From Acidimicrobiia bacterium (GTDB lineage: Bacteria > Actinomycetota > Acidimicrobiia > Spongiisociales > ZC4RG35), in contig WHUC01000003.1 in assembly GCA_009377435.1 (NCBI GenBank), positions 1 to 51,264 of the forward strand: DNA of 51,264 nt, in the 5' to 3' direction. Under the pieces are notes generated by a model. The model was given only the letters and a program-made list of their open reading frames with translations. It was not told where the DNA came from and ran no database searches. Of the stretch, positions 37,302-45,849 are shown piece after piece (positions within the stretch are counted from its first letter, which is position 1; each line of letters opens with the position of its first letter). A program made the position numbers and the translations under genes.

Positions 37302-38194
37302 GTCGCGTCGATCCTGGAGAGTTGTCGTGAATCCGCCCCGAGCCTGAATTTGTACGCCTCGTCACCCTTGAGGAAGTCGAAGCGGCCGATGCCCTCGGAG
37401 ATCGCCGTCTCGATCATGGACGCCACCAGCACCCACCCGGGGCTGGCATCGGCGAGGTCCGCATCGAAGGAGGAGTTGTAGAGGTAGTAGCCGGTCTCGT
37501 CGGTGTAGCCGAAGACGGTGGCGGTGGCACCCTCGGGATGACGGAGAAGATCGACCCGCCATCCGTCACCGAGGATGAGGTCGGCGAAGAACTTCTCCAT
37601 CTCGGATGTCATGAACTCCCCCTTGTCGCCGGGGGCGGAGCGATGGAGTCGAACGAACTCGTCGAAACCGAACCCCGCTCCCCGGTGGGTCTCGTGCTCC
37701 CACTCCCCCAGCATCAGCGTGTAACGCCGTCGCTTGCGACGCACCTCGTGACGCTGCTTCTTGGACAAGCCGGCCAGATACTCCTCGAAGGAGCCGGGTA
37801 GGTCGACAACAGCGGTCGCCTCGTGCTCGACCACCTCGACGTCTGCCCCTCCCCCACGCAGACCCTCGGCCAGCATCTCGGCGTGGGGGGTGGGAATCGA
37901 ATCGAGTTCGGCCCGCCCGCGAGGATGAGTGGCTAGTTGACGGCCCAGGGCGGACACATCGGTGCCGAGGGGTGTGTGATAGTCGGTTAGGTCGCCATGA
38001 CCGGCGAAACGTAGGACATCGCCATCGTCGACAAGGGTGAGGAGACTGTCCCCGGCCATGATCTCCACGGCCTCGAGACCCGTCCCGGCGAAATGGTCCC
38101 ACCAGAGACAAAGAAACTCCGGTCCGGCGAAGGGCCCGGTTCCGTCCGCCGCCGGCGCCGGTGCTCCCTCCAGAGAGGTCCAAAGTGAGGTCAC
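37295..38194 (-). CDS. GNAT/FemAB-like (BioF2-like) acyltransferase
   Basis: LAGLSKKQRHEVRRKRRR...IGRFDFLKGDEAYKFRLGA; GTG start overlaps the asparaginase stop. Confidence 0.75.
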   Translation of the reverse strand: MTSLWTSLEGAPAPAADGTGPFAGPEFLCLWWDHFAGTGLEAVEIMAGDSLLTLVDDGDVLRFAGHGDLTDYHTPLGTDVSALGRQLATHPRGRAELDSIPTPHAEMLAEGLRGGGADVEVVEHEATAVVDLPGSFEEYLAGLSKKQRHEVRRKRRRYTLMLGEWEHETHRGAGFGFDEFVRLHRSAPGDKGEFMTSEMEKFFADLILGDGWRVDLLRHPEGATATVFGYTDETGYYLYNSSFDADLADASPGWVLVASMIETAISEGIGRFDFLKGDEAYKFRLGADSRQLSRIDATW

Positions 38195-39129
38195 GGTGAC
38201 CCCCCCATGATTTCCAATCGTCCCACCTGTTGGCCACCACCGAGCACGGGCGGGTTGGCGAGATCGGCCACGGCTGCCTCGGCTGCCGTTGTCATCAAAC
38301 CGATCCGACGGAGTGTCTCCATCAGAACCACGCCGATGGCGGGCTCGGTCCCGTCCCAGCTCTTGACGGCGATGCCGACCCCATCTCCCAAAGCGACACC
38401 GAGGCATCCGATGGCTCCGATCTTGGCGACGGCGTTCCACCAACGAGCCACCGTGTCGTCGACCATTCCCACGCCCCGGGTCATCCCGGGATAACGGTGC
38501 ATGGCGATGAAAACATCGGAGAAGGCGGGATCATTCCCGAGACGGTGAAAGGCCCGGGCCAATCCCTCCGTCGTCACCGTTGTCACCGGTGCCCCACAGC
38601 CGTCGATACCGACCGGGTCACCGGGTCGTGCGGTCACCACCGCCAGCATCTCCGCTACGGACTTCTGGAGGGGATGCCCCGGATCCAGGTAGGTCTCAAG
38701 GTCCCAGCCGTTGGCAACACACGCCCGCAGCATGGCGGCGTGCTTGCCCGAACAGTTGTGCCAGAGCGACGAAGGCTGGTCGAAGCCGGCCCTGATCACC
38801 AGGTCACGAGCAGACGACGACGCGGGGAATGAAGGGGGGCACCCCAGATCGGAGCTGTCGAGACCTGCCTCGTCGAGCATCACCTCGACCATGGCGATGT
38901 GCACGGGGAAGCCCTGGTGGCTGGCGGCGGCGAGGGCGAGGCGCAGTGGGTCAAGATCGGCACCGTTGAGCTGGGATACCGCAGCCTGGAAGGGTTTGGC
39001 CGACGAGCGGATGTAGAAGGGTCGGTCGATATCCCCCGACGAGAGGATGACGCCATCGGTGTCGAAGACGGCAACGGACAAGTCGTGCCCGCCCTCGACC
39101 ACTCCGTTGCGGGTCTCGGCGACCCTCAC
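38191..39129 (-). CDS. L-asparaginase II family protein
   Basis: RNGVVEGGHDLSVAVFDTDGVILSSGD...RSSAKPFQA...NCSGKHAAML...IDGCGAPV. Confidence 0.88.
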   Translation of the reverse strand: MRVAETRNGVVEGGHDLSVAVFDTDGVILSSGDIDRPFYIRSSAKPFQAAVSQLNGADLDPLRLALAAASHQGFPVHIAMVEVMLDEAGLDSSDLGCPPSFPASSSARDLVIRAGFDQPSSLWHNCSGKHAAMLRACVANGWDLETYLDPGHPLQKSVAEMLAVVTARPGDPVGIDGCGAPVTTVTTEGLARAFHRLGNDPAFSDVFIAMHRYPGMTRGVGMVDDTVARWWNAVAKIGAIGCLGVALGDGVGIAVKSWDGTEPAIGVVLMETLRRIGLMTTAAEAAVADLANPPVLGGGQQVGRLEIMGGSP

Positions 39130-39249
39130 GCCTCTTCCAGCCGCCGGTGCTGGGCGCAGACGCTGGTGTGGTCGGACACAAACCCGGGATCGAGGACTAG
39201 GAGGCGGCGTTTCTCGTGCACCCTCCCAGGGTACCGCTCGCGATCAACC

Positions 39250-40770
39250 TCACGACACCTGCACCGAGATGGTGTGCCAGCCGGAGGCGCCGTCGGGAGC
39301 GACGGGGGTCCGCTCCTCGGTCTGGGTCGTCCCGGTGGCGTCGGTGGCCCTCACCCGGATGCGGTGCTCGCCCGGGGCGGCATCCCATCTATGCACCCAT
39401 TGGCGCCAGGAGTTGTCGGAGACAGAGTCGGCAAGCTCGGCGTCGACCCAAGGTTCACCGTCGACCTGTACCTCGACCCGCGTGATCCCGATGTTGGGCG
39501 CCCAGGCGACACCGGCGATCGGTGTCATGCCGGCGGCAATGGAACCGTGTGACGGGATGTCGATCCGGGACTGGGTCTTGACGGGACCCTCCTTTGCCCA
39601 CCCTCGGGGCACCCAGTAGGCATCGAACCCCTCCCAGGTGGTCAGCTCGATCTCCGTGAGCCACTTCGTCGCCGAGACATAGCCGTACAGACCGGCGACC
39701 ACCAGCCGTGCCGGGAATCCGTGTTCAAAGGGAAGGGGCTCACCATTCATCTCCACGGCGACGATGGCTGTCCGACCGTCACGAGCGGCCTCCACCGGAA
39801 AGCCCACGGTGAACTCGTCGACGGAACGGCCGACGAGCTGCTCGGCGCCGTCCTGGACACCGGCCCGGTCGAGGATCTCGGTGAGGGGCACCCCGACCCA
39901 GCGGGCGTTCCCCACTAAGCCCCCGCCGACCTGGTTGGACACACACGACAGGGTCACATCGGTCTCCACCAGCGGCATGGCGATCAGATCGTCGAAGCTC
40001 ATCTCGAGCTCTCGCCCCACCATCCCGGTGACACGGAGCCGCCACTCCGCCACGTCGACCCGGGGGACGGAAAGGGCGGTGTCGATCCGGTAGAACTCAT
40101 CGTTGGGGACGAACAGGGGTGTGATGCCCTCAACATCGAGCATCGTCGCCGGGTCGGGTTCGGGCAGGGTGAGCGGCGGGGAAGAAACAGCCAGATCTGT
40201 CCGACTCTCGGTGGCTGCGCCCCTTCGGCCGAGGAGAAACCGGCCAAACCCTCCGGCCAGCGCGGAGACACCGAGCACCGCCCCGGCGCCGGCGAGCACC
40301 CTCCGTCGATTGGTGGCTGCCTCGGGGTCGTCGGAAGCCACATCGCCCAGACCGGAAAGGAGCACGTACGTCCCCACCCCCACGATCACAGCGGCGACAG
40401 CTCCCAGTGCGGCCGACGACAGCGGTTCCGCCGAACCGACGACCGTGGCGGAGGCGGCGCCCACCCCGAAGAGGACAAAGACGGCGGTGATGATTCCCAT
40501 CCGGCCCCGCCCGAAAGCCCCGACCATCCCACCGAGAAGAAGTGCCGTCACCAACATGCTCCCTATCAGAACCGGCTTGTCAGCGGTTCCGAATGTGTCG
40601 ATCGCCCAGTTCTTGACGGGGGTGGGGGCCTGGTCGATGACCCAATCGCCGATCCCCAGGACGAGGGACGGGATCAATGACACCAGACCGGCGACGAGCT
40701 CCGACGCGGCGAGGGCGGCCGCGACGGACACGACTCCGATGACCATCCAAAGTGGGCGTTTCATTTCCAT
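39250..40770 (-). CDS. Membrane-anchored molybdopterin-dependent (sulfite oxidase-family) oxidoreductase
   Basis: Five or so N-terminal TM segments, then DVTLSCVSNQVGGGLVGNARWVGVPLTEIL and C-terminal dimerisation-like domain. Confidence 0.88.
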   Translation of the reverse strand: MEMKRPLWMVIGVVSVAAALAASELVAGLVSLIPSLVLGIGDWVIDQAPTPVKNWAIDTFGTADKPVLIGSMLVTALLLGGMVGAFGRGRMGIITAVFVLFGVGAASATVVGSAEPLSSAALGAVAAVIVGVGTYVLLSGLGDVASDDPEAATNRRRVLAGAGAVLGVSALAGGFGRFLLGRRGAATESRTDLAVSSPPLTLPEPDPATMLDVEGITPLFVPNDEFYRIDTALSVPRVDVAEWRLRVTGMVGRELEMSFDDLIAMPLVETDVTLSCVSNQVGGGLVGNARWVGVPLTEILDRAGVQDGAEQLVGRSVDEFTVGFPVEAARDGRTAIVAVEMNGEPLPFEHGFPARLVVAGLYGYVSATKWLTEIELTTWEGFDAYWVPRGWAKEGPVKTQSRIDIPSHGSIAAGMTPIAGVAWAPNIGITRVEVQVDGEPWVDAELADSVSDNSWRQWVHRWDAAPGEHRIRVRATDATGTTQTEERTPVAPDGASGWHTISVQVS

Positions 40771-40808
40771 CGGCGCAGTCTCCGTGGCGGCCGCCGATCT
40801 CCACAACG

Positions 40809-40867
40809 GCATTCCACAACAGCCTCCTAGTAATTGCAAACGGTACTAGGAGAATGGTGTGAAACGC
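40809..40867. repeat. Palindromic element, family 1 copy 3 (arms head-to-head)
   Basis: GCATTCCACAACAGCCTCCTAGTA, 11-nt spacer, TACTAGGAGAATGGTGTGAAACGC; arms match both ends of the 4673-4835 element. Confidence 0.7.
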
Positions 40868-40936
40868 ATGTCACACATCTCGACGCCCAGCCGCTGGCGG
40901 CGTCCTATCGGGTCTGAATCGGTCGACCGACGAGGG

Positions 40937-41713
40937 TCAGCCCCGGTTCCTCTCGTCCCGGAAGGCGATCCAGTCGGCGACCGGGCCGAGGTCGTAGTCG
41001 GGTCCGCTCACGCCGAGGGTGAATCGCCGCGTCCCGATGGCGTGGTAGGAGTCGGCTCGGTCGATCCCCCTCGGATTGACGCCGACCGAACGCTCGATCT
41101 CGGATGGGTCCCGGCCCACCGCCCCGCAGTGACGGTCGAGGACCTCGTGTTTGTGGGCGATGGTCTCCGGATCCCCGAATCCGTGCCATATGTCGGCGTG
41201 CCTGGCAACGATCCGAAGGGTTTTCCTCTCCCCGCCCCCACCGATCAACACCGGGATGTGACGGGTCGATGCGGGGTTGCCCTTGCCGAGCCTGGCCTCA
41301 ATTCGGGGCAGCGCCTCGGCGAGAGCGGCGAGACGCTTTCCCGGGGTTCCGAACTCGTACCCGAACTCCTCGTAGTCCTTGCGAAACCAACCGGCCCCGA
41401 TCCCGAGGATGAGACGGCCATCCGAGATGTGGTCGATGGTTCGGGCCATGTCGGCGAGGAGCTCGGGATTGCGGTAGCTGTTGCAGGTCACGAGACAGCC
41501 GATCTCGACCCGTTCGGTCTGCTCCGCCCATGCCCCCAGCATGGTCCAACCCTCGAAGTGCTTACCGTCCGAAGCCCCCCGGAGTGGGAAAAAGTGGTCC
41601 CAGTTGAAGATGGTGTCCACCCCCATCTCCTCGGCCCGCTCCACCACCCCCCTGATATCCGAATACTCCGCATGCTGGGGTTGTAGCTGGATATCGACCT
41701 TGACGTCGCTCAT
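40937..41713 (-). CDS. LLM-class F420-dependent oxidoreductase
   Basis: GRLILGIGAGWFRKDYEEFGYEFGTPGKRL; GGGGERKTLRIVARHADIWH. Confidence 0.9.
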   Translation of the reverse strand: MSDVKVDIQLQPQHAEYSDIRGVVERAEEMGVDTIFNWDHFFPLRGASDGKHFEGWTMLGAWAEQTERVEIGCLVTCNSYRNPELLADMARTIDHISDGRLILGIGAGWFRKDYEEFGYEFGTPGKRLAALAEALPRIEARLGKGNPASTRHIPVLIGGGGERKTLRIVARHADIWHGFGDPETIAHKHEVLDRHCGAVGRDPSEIERSVGVNPRGIDRADSYHAIGTRRFTLGVSGPDYDLGPVADWIAFRDERNRG

Positions 41714-41746
41714 GGCGTCACCCTAGACCGCGTTCGGATTTGGGGT

Positions 41747-42883
41747 TCAGAGGCCGTGGAGAGTGTCGACGATGAGATGGTCGACGACGGCCTGGAGGGC
41801 TTCACCGTGGTCGGCCCCAGTGGCGATGGCGGCCTCGTAGGCGGCCAACTGGCGATCAGCAGAGGTCCCCTCGACGACGATCTTGCGGGCGTGCTCCATA
41901 TGCCGGCTGACACCGAGGGCCTCGGCATCCTCCGAGGTCATCTCGATCAGCTCCTCGATGAGATCGGCGAACGGCACCAACTCGCCCCGGCCGAAGTCGA
42001 TCATCGAGCCCTCGTGCCCATATCGTTGCGCCCGCCACACGTTCTCCGATATCAGCGCCGGGCTGTACATGCGCCAACGATGGTTGTTGAGTCTCATCCG
42101 GTACATCATGTGGAGCAGACAGAGGTAGAAGGCGGCGATGGTGATCCCATCCTGGAGCCGGGTGGCCATGTCGGAGATACGCATCTCCAGGGTGGGATAT
42201 CGGTGCGACGGCCGGATATCCCACCACAGCTTGGTCGGGTCCTCGATGATGCCCGCCCCGACCAGGATGTCGACATGTCGCTCGTACTCGCGCCACGAGC
42301 TGAACTCCTCGGGGATGCCGGTACGGGGGAGGCTCTGGAACACGGATAGGCGATAGCACTTGAGCCCGGTGTTGCGACCGGTCCAGAAGGGCGAAGAGGT
42401 GGATAGGGCGAGAATGTGGGGAAGGAAGTACTTGACCTGATTCATCATGTCGATCCGAAGATCGGGGTCCTCGATCCCGACATGGACGTGCATGCCACAG
42501 ATCACCAGCCGTCGCGCCACCTGCTGGAGATCGGAGGCGAGCTCACGATACCGATCGTGGTCGGTGGTCTCCTGGCTCCACCACTCGGCGGAGGGATGGG
42601 TAGAGGACGCGATGAGGGCCCCTCCGTACTCGGCGACCACTCCGTCGAGGGCGGTGCGCATCGATCCGAGGTCCTCCATGGCCTCGTCGAGGCGGTTGGC
42701 GACCTGGGTACCCACCTCGATCTGGGCCTTGAGGAACTCGGGACCTACCTTCTCCCCGAGGATCTCTTTCAAACCGTCCCACATTCCCTCGGGCGGGGAC
42801 TTCATGAGATCCCTGGTCTCGCGATCGACGACCAGGTACTCCTCCTCGATCCCGACGGTAAACGCCGGTTTGGTGACGGGCAT
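41747..42883 (-). CDS. Glutamate-cysteine ligase family 2 (YbdK-like carboxylate-amine ligase)
   Basis: FTVGIEEEYLVVDRETRDL; HVHVGIEDPDLRID; start trimmed to MPVTKPAF. Confidence 0.9.
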   Translation of the reverse strand: MPVTKPAFTVGIEEEYLVVDRETRDLMKSPPEGMWDGLKEILGEKVGPEFLKAQIEVGTQVANRLDEAMEDLGSMRTALDGVVAEYGGALIASSTHPSAEWWSQETTDHDRYRELASDLQQVARRLVICGMHVHVGIEDPDLRIDMMNQVKYFLPHILALSTSSPFWTGRNTGLKCYRLSVFQSLPRTGIPEEFSSWREYERHVDILVGAGIIEDPTKLWWDIRPSHRYPTLEMRISDMATRLQDGITIAAFYLCLLHMMYRMRLNNHRWRMYSPALISENVWRAQRYGHEGSMIDFGRGELVPFADLIEELIEMTSEDAEALGVSRHMEHARKIVVEGTSADRQLAAYEAAIATGADHGEALQAVVDHLIVDTLHGL

Positions 42884-42909
42884 CGGGCATCTCTCCTTTT
42901 GTCGCCGGT

Positions 42910-43518
42910 TCACCCTATCAGCCGGTGAGCACAGCCCCGCCGTCGCATTTCGCATTCCTCCCGGGCGTGGCATCCCTCGGCGTGGTCATTGACCAGACCC
43001 ATGGCCTGCATGAAGGCGTAGATCGTGGTGGGGCCGACGAACTTCCACCCACGACGTTTCAGATCCCGGGCGATGGCGGTCGAGGTCTCGGTGGTGGCGA
43101 CCGTTTTTGTGGGGAGCGACGGGGCCAGGTCGGCGTGAGCCCAGAAGTAGTCGGCGAGAGGGCCGTGTTCATCAACCAGTTCGATGGCGCGGGAGGCGTT
43201 GTTGATCGCGGCCCGGATCTTGCCCTCGTGACGGATTATCCCGGCATCGCCGAGGAGCCGGGCAACGTCATCCTCGCCGAAGCGGGCGACCGTCATCATG
43301 TCGAAGTCGGCGAAGGCCTCCCGGAAGGCCGGTCGCTTCCGCAGGATGGTGATCCAGGACAGACCGGATTGGAAACCCTCGAGACAGATCTTCTCGAACA
43401 GGATACGGTCATCGGTGGTGGGCCGACCCCACTCCTCATCGTGGTAGGCGACATAGAGGGGATCGTCACCACACCACGAGCAACGGGGCACGCCGTCGGA
43501 CCCGGTGATCAACTCCAT
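42910..43518 (-). CDS. tag: DNA-3-methyladenine glycosylase I
   Basis: RCSWCGDDPLYVAYHDEEWGRP, FQSGLSWITILRKRPAFREAF; C-terminal Zn ligands. Confidence 0.95.
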   Translation of the reverse strand: MELITGSDGVPRCSWCGDDPLYVAYHDEEWGRPTTDDRILFEKICLEGFQSGLSWITILRKRPAFREAFADFDMMTVARFGEDDVARLLGDAGIIRHEGKIRAAINNASRAIELVDEHGPLADYFWAHADLAPSLPTKTVATTETSTAIARDLKRRGWKFVGPTTIYAFMQAMGLVNDHAEGCHAREECEMRRRGCAHRLIG

Positions 43519-43568
43519 CGGCGACAGGTTACGCAACCATCACCACCGTTTGGGCGGTGGGGAGATGG

Positions 43569-44624
43569 TCAGGAGGTGTGTTCCCCGGCCCGCATCTCGT
43601 GCTGGAGACGCCGCGACTCCTCGAGGACACGACGGAAGAGATCGGCGGCGTGCTCGGGCTCGAGCCCGTGATGGATCGCCTCCTTGCGGATGAGATCCAA
43701 CAGCTCCTCCTCCCGATCGGGTATCTGCACCGGCATTCCCCGGCGGAACTTGACCTCCCCGATCTGGAGGGCAAGCTGCTGGCGACGTCCCAGGAGTCGG
43801 ACGATCTGTCGGTCGATCTGATCGATGTTGGTCCTCATCCGATGGATCCCCAGTGCGGTCATGAGATCGGCGAACGGCACGAGTCCGAGCTGTTTGTCGG
43901 AGGACCGCGCGATCTCCGGTGTTGGATGGACCTCCACGATCAGCCCATCGGCACCCACGCCCTGGGCGGCGAGAGCGAGGGGGCGAACCCGCCCGGCGCC
44001 ACCGGCGGCATGGGAGGGGTCGACGATGATCGGGAGATGGGTGAGCTCGCGCAGCGAGGGTACCGACGTGATGTCCAACATGTCGGTGCGACCCGTGCCG
44101 AAGGTGCGGATGCCACGCTCGACGAGGATGACCTGATCATTGCCCTCGGCAAGGACGTATTCGGCCGACCACAGCCACTCGTCGAGGGTCGCCGAGGGTC
44201 CGCGACGGATCAGAACCGGTTTGCCGAGACGTCCCAGCACCCGGAGCAACTCGAAATCCTGCATGTTGGCCGATGCCACCTCGAGGGCATCGACCTTTTC
44301 GGCGACCTCCTCGGCGTGGGCCGCCTCGGTGACCTGGGTGACGGTGGGCAACCCAACACGTTTGCCGGCGGCGGCGAGCATATCGAGGGCCTCCGAGCCC
44401 AGGCCACGGAACTCGTACGGCGACGACGTCGGCTTGTAGGCATTTCCCCGCAGCAGCGACGCCCCGAACTCGACGGCGGCATCGGCGACGGTATTGATCT
44501 GGTCCTCGGACTCGATGGCGCACGGCCCGGCGATCACGGTAAAGGGATCGTGACCGATGCGAACCGAACCGATCGTGACGACGGTGGCCCCTCTATCGCC
44601 GTGGCGTTGTGCCTTACGTTCCAT
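43569..44624 (-). CDS. aroF: 3-deoxy-7-phosphoheptulonate synthase fused to C-terminal chorismate mutase
   Basis: VIAGPCAIESEDQ, RGNAYKPTSSPYEFRGLG, DPSHAAGG; C-terminal MRTNIDQIDRQIVRLLGRRQQLALQIGEVKF. Confidence 0.92.
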   Translation of the reverse strand: MERKAQRHGDRGATVVTIGSVRIGHDPFTVIAGPCAIESEDQINTVADAAVEFGASLLRGNAYKPTSSPYEFRGLGSEALDMLAAAGKRVGLPTVTQVTEAAHAEEVAEKVDALEVASANMQDFELLRVLGRLGKPVLIRRGPSATLDEWLWSAEYVLAEGNDQVILVERGIRTFGTGRTDMLDITSVPSLRELTHLPIIVDPSHAAGGAGRVRPLALAAQGVGADGLIVEVHPTPEIARSSDKQLGLVPFADLMTALGIHRMRTNIDQIDRQIVRLLGRRQQLALQIGEVKFRRGMPVQIPDREEELLDLIRKEAIHHGLEPEHAADLFRRVLEESRRLQHEMRAGEHTS

Positions 44625-44644
44625 GATTTCTCCTCGATGGACGA

Positions 44645-44725
44645 GGCCCGGGACGTGGAACGACCCGGGCCTGGCCCGGGTCGACGTGGTTGGTGTGGTT
44701 GTCGTTTCAGCCCATCACGTCGACC
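44645..44725 (-). promoter_or_regulatory. Putative attenuator: mutually exclusive stem-loops between leader peptide and DAHP synthase
   Basis: 11-bp stem 44661-44671/44673-44683; competing 10-bp stem 44716-44725/44679-44688; alternative GGCCCGGG/CCCGGGCC pairing using 44645-44652. Confidence 0.55.
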
Positions 44726-44774
44726 GGGGCCCGGCCCCGGTAAAGACGAAATAGGCGTAGAAACGATCGGACAT
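44715..44774 (-). CDS. Putative aromatic-rich leader peptide (19 aa) upstream of the DAHP synthase gene
   Basis: MSDRFYAYFVFTGAGPRST*, with F-Y-A-Y-F-V-F; too short for the supplied ORF track. Confidence 0.65.
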   Translation of the reverse strand: MSDRFYAYFVFTGAGPRST

Positions 44775-44881
44775 GTCCCATCACCTTAGCGCCCCATCGA
44801 GCGGATGGCTACGGAGGGTGGCGAGCGTCGACGACACCGGCATCGACCGCCTCACGGGGCCACGCCACCGCAGGACCCGTA

Positions 44882-45310
44882 TCAATCGGTCGGGTCCTCT
44901 TCGACGCACTTGCCGGTGATCTTGGCGAGTGCGGCTATCTCCTCGGGTGTCAGCCGGGAGAAGAACAGCTCGTTCAACCGATCGAGGTGGGTTTCCTGGA
45001 CCCGCTTGAAGAGCTCCATGCCGGTGTCGGTGATCGACACCGAGACCACCCGGGCGTCCCTGGTCGACGACGATCGCTCCACAAGACCCCGTGCCGCCAA
45101 CTCGGCGACGAGACGGGAGACCCGACTCTGGCTCAGTGGGGCGTGCGCCGCCAGATCGGTGATTCGCTGGGTCCCGCCCTCGGAGAACACGGCAAGGAAC
45201 AGCAACACCTCGAAACCACGGAGGCTGATCCCGTAACGGGCTCGGAGGTCGGCGTCGAGCAGATGCGAGATCCTCTCACCGTGGGGTCTGGAGGAATACG
45301 AACAGCCCAC
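44882..45310 (-). CDS. MarR-family transcriptional regulator
   Basis: RITDLAAHAPLSQSRVSRLVAELAARGLVERSSSTRDARVVSVSITDTG; start uncertain. Confidence 0.82.
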   Translation of the reverse strand: MGCSYSSRPHGERISHLLDADLRARYGISLRGFEVLLFLAVFSEGGTQRITDLAAHAPLSQSRVSRLVAELAARGLVERSSSTRDARVVSVSITDTGMELFKRVQETHLDRLNELFFSRLTPEEIAALAKITGKCVEEDPTD

Positions 45311-45334
45311 AACAAACGTGAAAGAGAGCCAATC

Positions 45335-45781
45335 GTGACGAGCACACCGAACCACAACACAAACAGTGGGCCACGGCCCCGGTCATCCCGATGGCTGCGA
45401 TCCGCAGGGGTGCTCACCGCGGTCGTGATCGCCCTGGCGATCTGGGCCGTGGCCAGGTTTGCGGGCGCCGGGTTCCTCGTGCCTGCCTGGGACGGGTCAC
45501 AGGACCAGGTGGGACCGGTCGACGTCATCGTCATGGCAACCGTCGCCTCCCTGGCGGGCTGGGCGCTCTTGGCTGTAATGGAGCGTTTCGTCAGCCGGGC
45601 GCTCCGGGTGTGGACGATCACGGCGGCGACCGTTACCGCCCTGTCGATCGTCCCCCTCGTCCTGATGACGGGCTCTCAGGCGCCGCCAGCCACAACCATC
45701 CCGCTCGCCCTCATGCACATCGCAGTCGGGGCGACCGTGATCTCCTTCTTCCGCAGATCCGCTGTGAACACCAGCGGATAG
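45335..45781 (+). CDS. DUF6069-like four-TM membrane protein
   Basis: GTG start VTSTPNHNTN; four hydrophobic segments; divergent from the MarR gene. Confidence 0.6.
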   Translation: MTSTPNHNTNSGPRPRSSRWLRSAGVLTAVVIALAIWAVARFAGAGFLVPAWDGSQDQVGPVDVIVMATVASLAGWALLAVMERFVSRALRVWTITAATVTALSIVPLVLMTGSQAPPATTIPLALMHIAVGATVISFFRRSAVNTSG

Positions 45782-45849
45782 GGACAGTCGGCCCGGCTAC
45801 TTGCCCTGGCGAGAGCTTCGGCCTCCCTACTACCCGCTGATGTTCAAGG

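Noticed and set aside
39160-39230. tRNA-like CGATCCCGG segment
   Set aside because: No cloverleaf, anticodon stem or CCA end could be assembled
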